Shown: positions 55,486 through 55,739 of the stretch, one piece after another | How positions within the stretch are numbered: position 1 is the stretch's first letter | Layout of the letters: each line of letters opens with the position of its first letter | From: Bacillus solimangrovi | GTDB taxonomy: Bacteria; Bacillota; Bacilli; Bacillales; Bacillaceae_N | DNA: 55,739 nt | Direction of reading: 5' to 3' | Assembly: GCF_001742425.1 (NCBI RefSeq) | Contig: NZ_MJEH01000017.1 | Coordinates: forward strand, 1-55,739 | The notes under the pieces: generated by a model | The model's database searches: none | The model's input: only the letters and a program-made list of their open reading frames with translations | What the model was told of the DNA's origin: nothing | Made by a program: the position numbers and the translations under genes

Positions 55486-55514
55486 TTGATTTTAGTATGG
55501 GTTTTTAATATAAT
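55486..55514 (+). promoter_or_regulatory. rRNA promoter P1
   Basis: TTGATT (55486-55491), 17 bp, perfect TATAAT (55509-55514). Confidence 0.82.
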
Positions 55515-55572
55515 TAGAAATCTAGCGCCTAACAGGAACGTTAGGTGATAGAAAAAAGTTTTTAAAAAAGTG

Positions 55573-55601
55573 TTGACTTAATTTTATTGAGATGTTATGA
55601 T
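55573..55601 (+). promoter_or_regulatory. rRNA promoter P2
   Basis: TTGACT (55573-55578), 17 bp, TATGAT (55596-55601), 87 bp after P1. Tandem rrn promoters as in Bacillus. Confidence 0.85.
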
Positions 55602-55639
55602 ATTACTTGTCGCCAACGAGAGTTGGTAAACATCAAAAA

Positions 55640-55654
55640 TGTTCTTTGAAAACT
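55640..55654 (+). promoter_or_regulatory. rRNA leader boxA antitermination site
   Basis: TGTTCTTTGAAAACT matches the Nus-factor boxA of Bacillus rRNA leaders, 42 bp before the mature 16S 5' end. Confidence 0.75.
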
Positions 55655-55696
55655 GAACGGAATGAACACATTGTGCGAGCAAGTTTCAAACAATCT

Positions 55697-55739
55697 TTTA
55701 TCGGAGAGTTTGATCCTGGCTCAGGACGAACGCTGGCGG
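55697..55739 (+). rRNA. 16S ribosomal RNA, 5' end (partial)
   Basis: The sequence from TTTATCGGAGAGTTTGATCC onward is the canonical Bacillus 16S start, including the universal AGAGTTTGATCCTGGCTCAG primer region. The window ends 43 bases in. Confidence 0.97.

Overview
The window is a stretch of an AT-rich Bacillaceae chromosome. This is shown by an intact Bacillus-type sigma-B operon (rsbR-S-T-U-V-W-sigB-rsbX), the endAI-endA toxin-antitoxin pair just before it, the sporulation gene cmpA, the walR-walK-walH-walI-walJ-htrA-yyzF-rlmH block, Bacillus-type tRNA clusters and strong GGAGG ribosome binding sites. The species cannot be fixed from sequence alone. The restriction enzyme at 30100-31176 closely resembles, from memory, BfiI of Bacillus firmus.

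Layout. 1-290: three tRNAs (Ile, Asn, Glu) and a terminator. 400-861: a decayed chemoreceptor. 1031-8044: cshA, uvsE, a rhomboid protease, acpS, a YdcC-type lipoprotein and endAI-endA; alr, which B. subtilis has in this series, is absent. 8326-13200: the sigma-B stressosome and partner-switch operon with an internal sigma-B-like promoter. 13551-16392: tex, the 37-residue cmpA on the opposite strand, and a SprT-like protein. 16551-17070: six tRNAs, one of them (Asp) with a damaged acceptor stem. 17290-26748: an M23 peptidase, the wal operon, htrA, yyzF and rlmH, with DnaA-box clusters around yyzF.

26731-34951 is the accessory region. It starts exactly at the 3' end of rlmH and ends at a second copy of the last rlmH codons (GEPYHK-stop, 18 of 21 bases identical, all three differences synonymous). 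That is the signature of an SCC-type island, as at orfX/rlmH in staphylococci. Its cargo is a BfiI-type restriction-modification system (two N4-cytosine-type methyltransferases plus a phospholipase-D-fold nuclease, preceded by a small regulator that seems to start at ATT), a mini-operon of tiny genes, and a two-gene Lamassu-like defence system (DUF4297 nuclease plus SMC/Rad50-like ATPase). No ccr recombinase is visible.

35113-55240 is a mixed accessory/chromosomal tract: a frameshifted relic, an alkaline phosphatase behind a Pho box, katG flanked by two related ~175-bp repeats, a nitroreductase, a Crp/Fnr regulator, a DUF4386 membrane protein, a tandem-duplicated kinase-like protein overlapping a GT4 glycosyltransferase, a secreted endonuclease/exonuclease/phosphatase-family protein, a LysR regulator with two probable targets (a DJ-1 protein and an aldehyde dehydrogenase) that share the same gap-free promoter architecture, glycerate kinase with a CdaR remnant in front, a metallo-hydrolase, an orphan response regulator and a VOC protein. 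55241-55739 holds tandem rRNA promoters, boxA and the first bases of a 16S gene.

Starts were chosen by ribosome binding site and family length; they often differ from the longest open frame.
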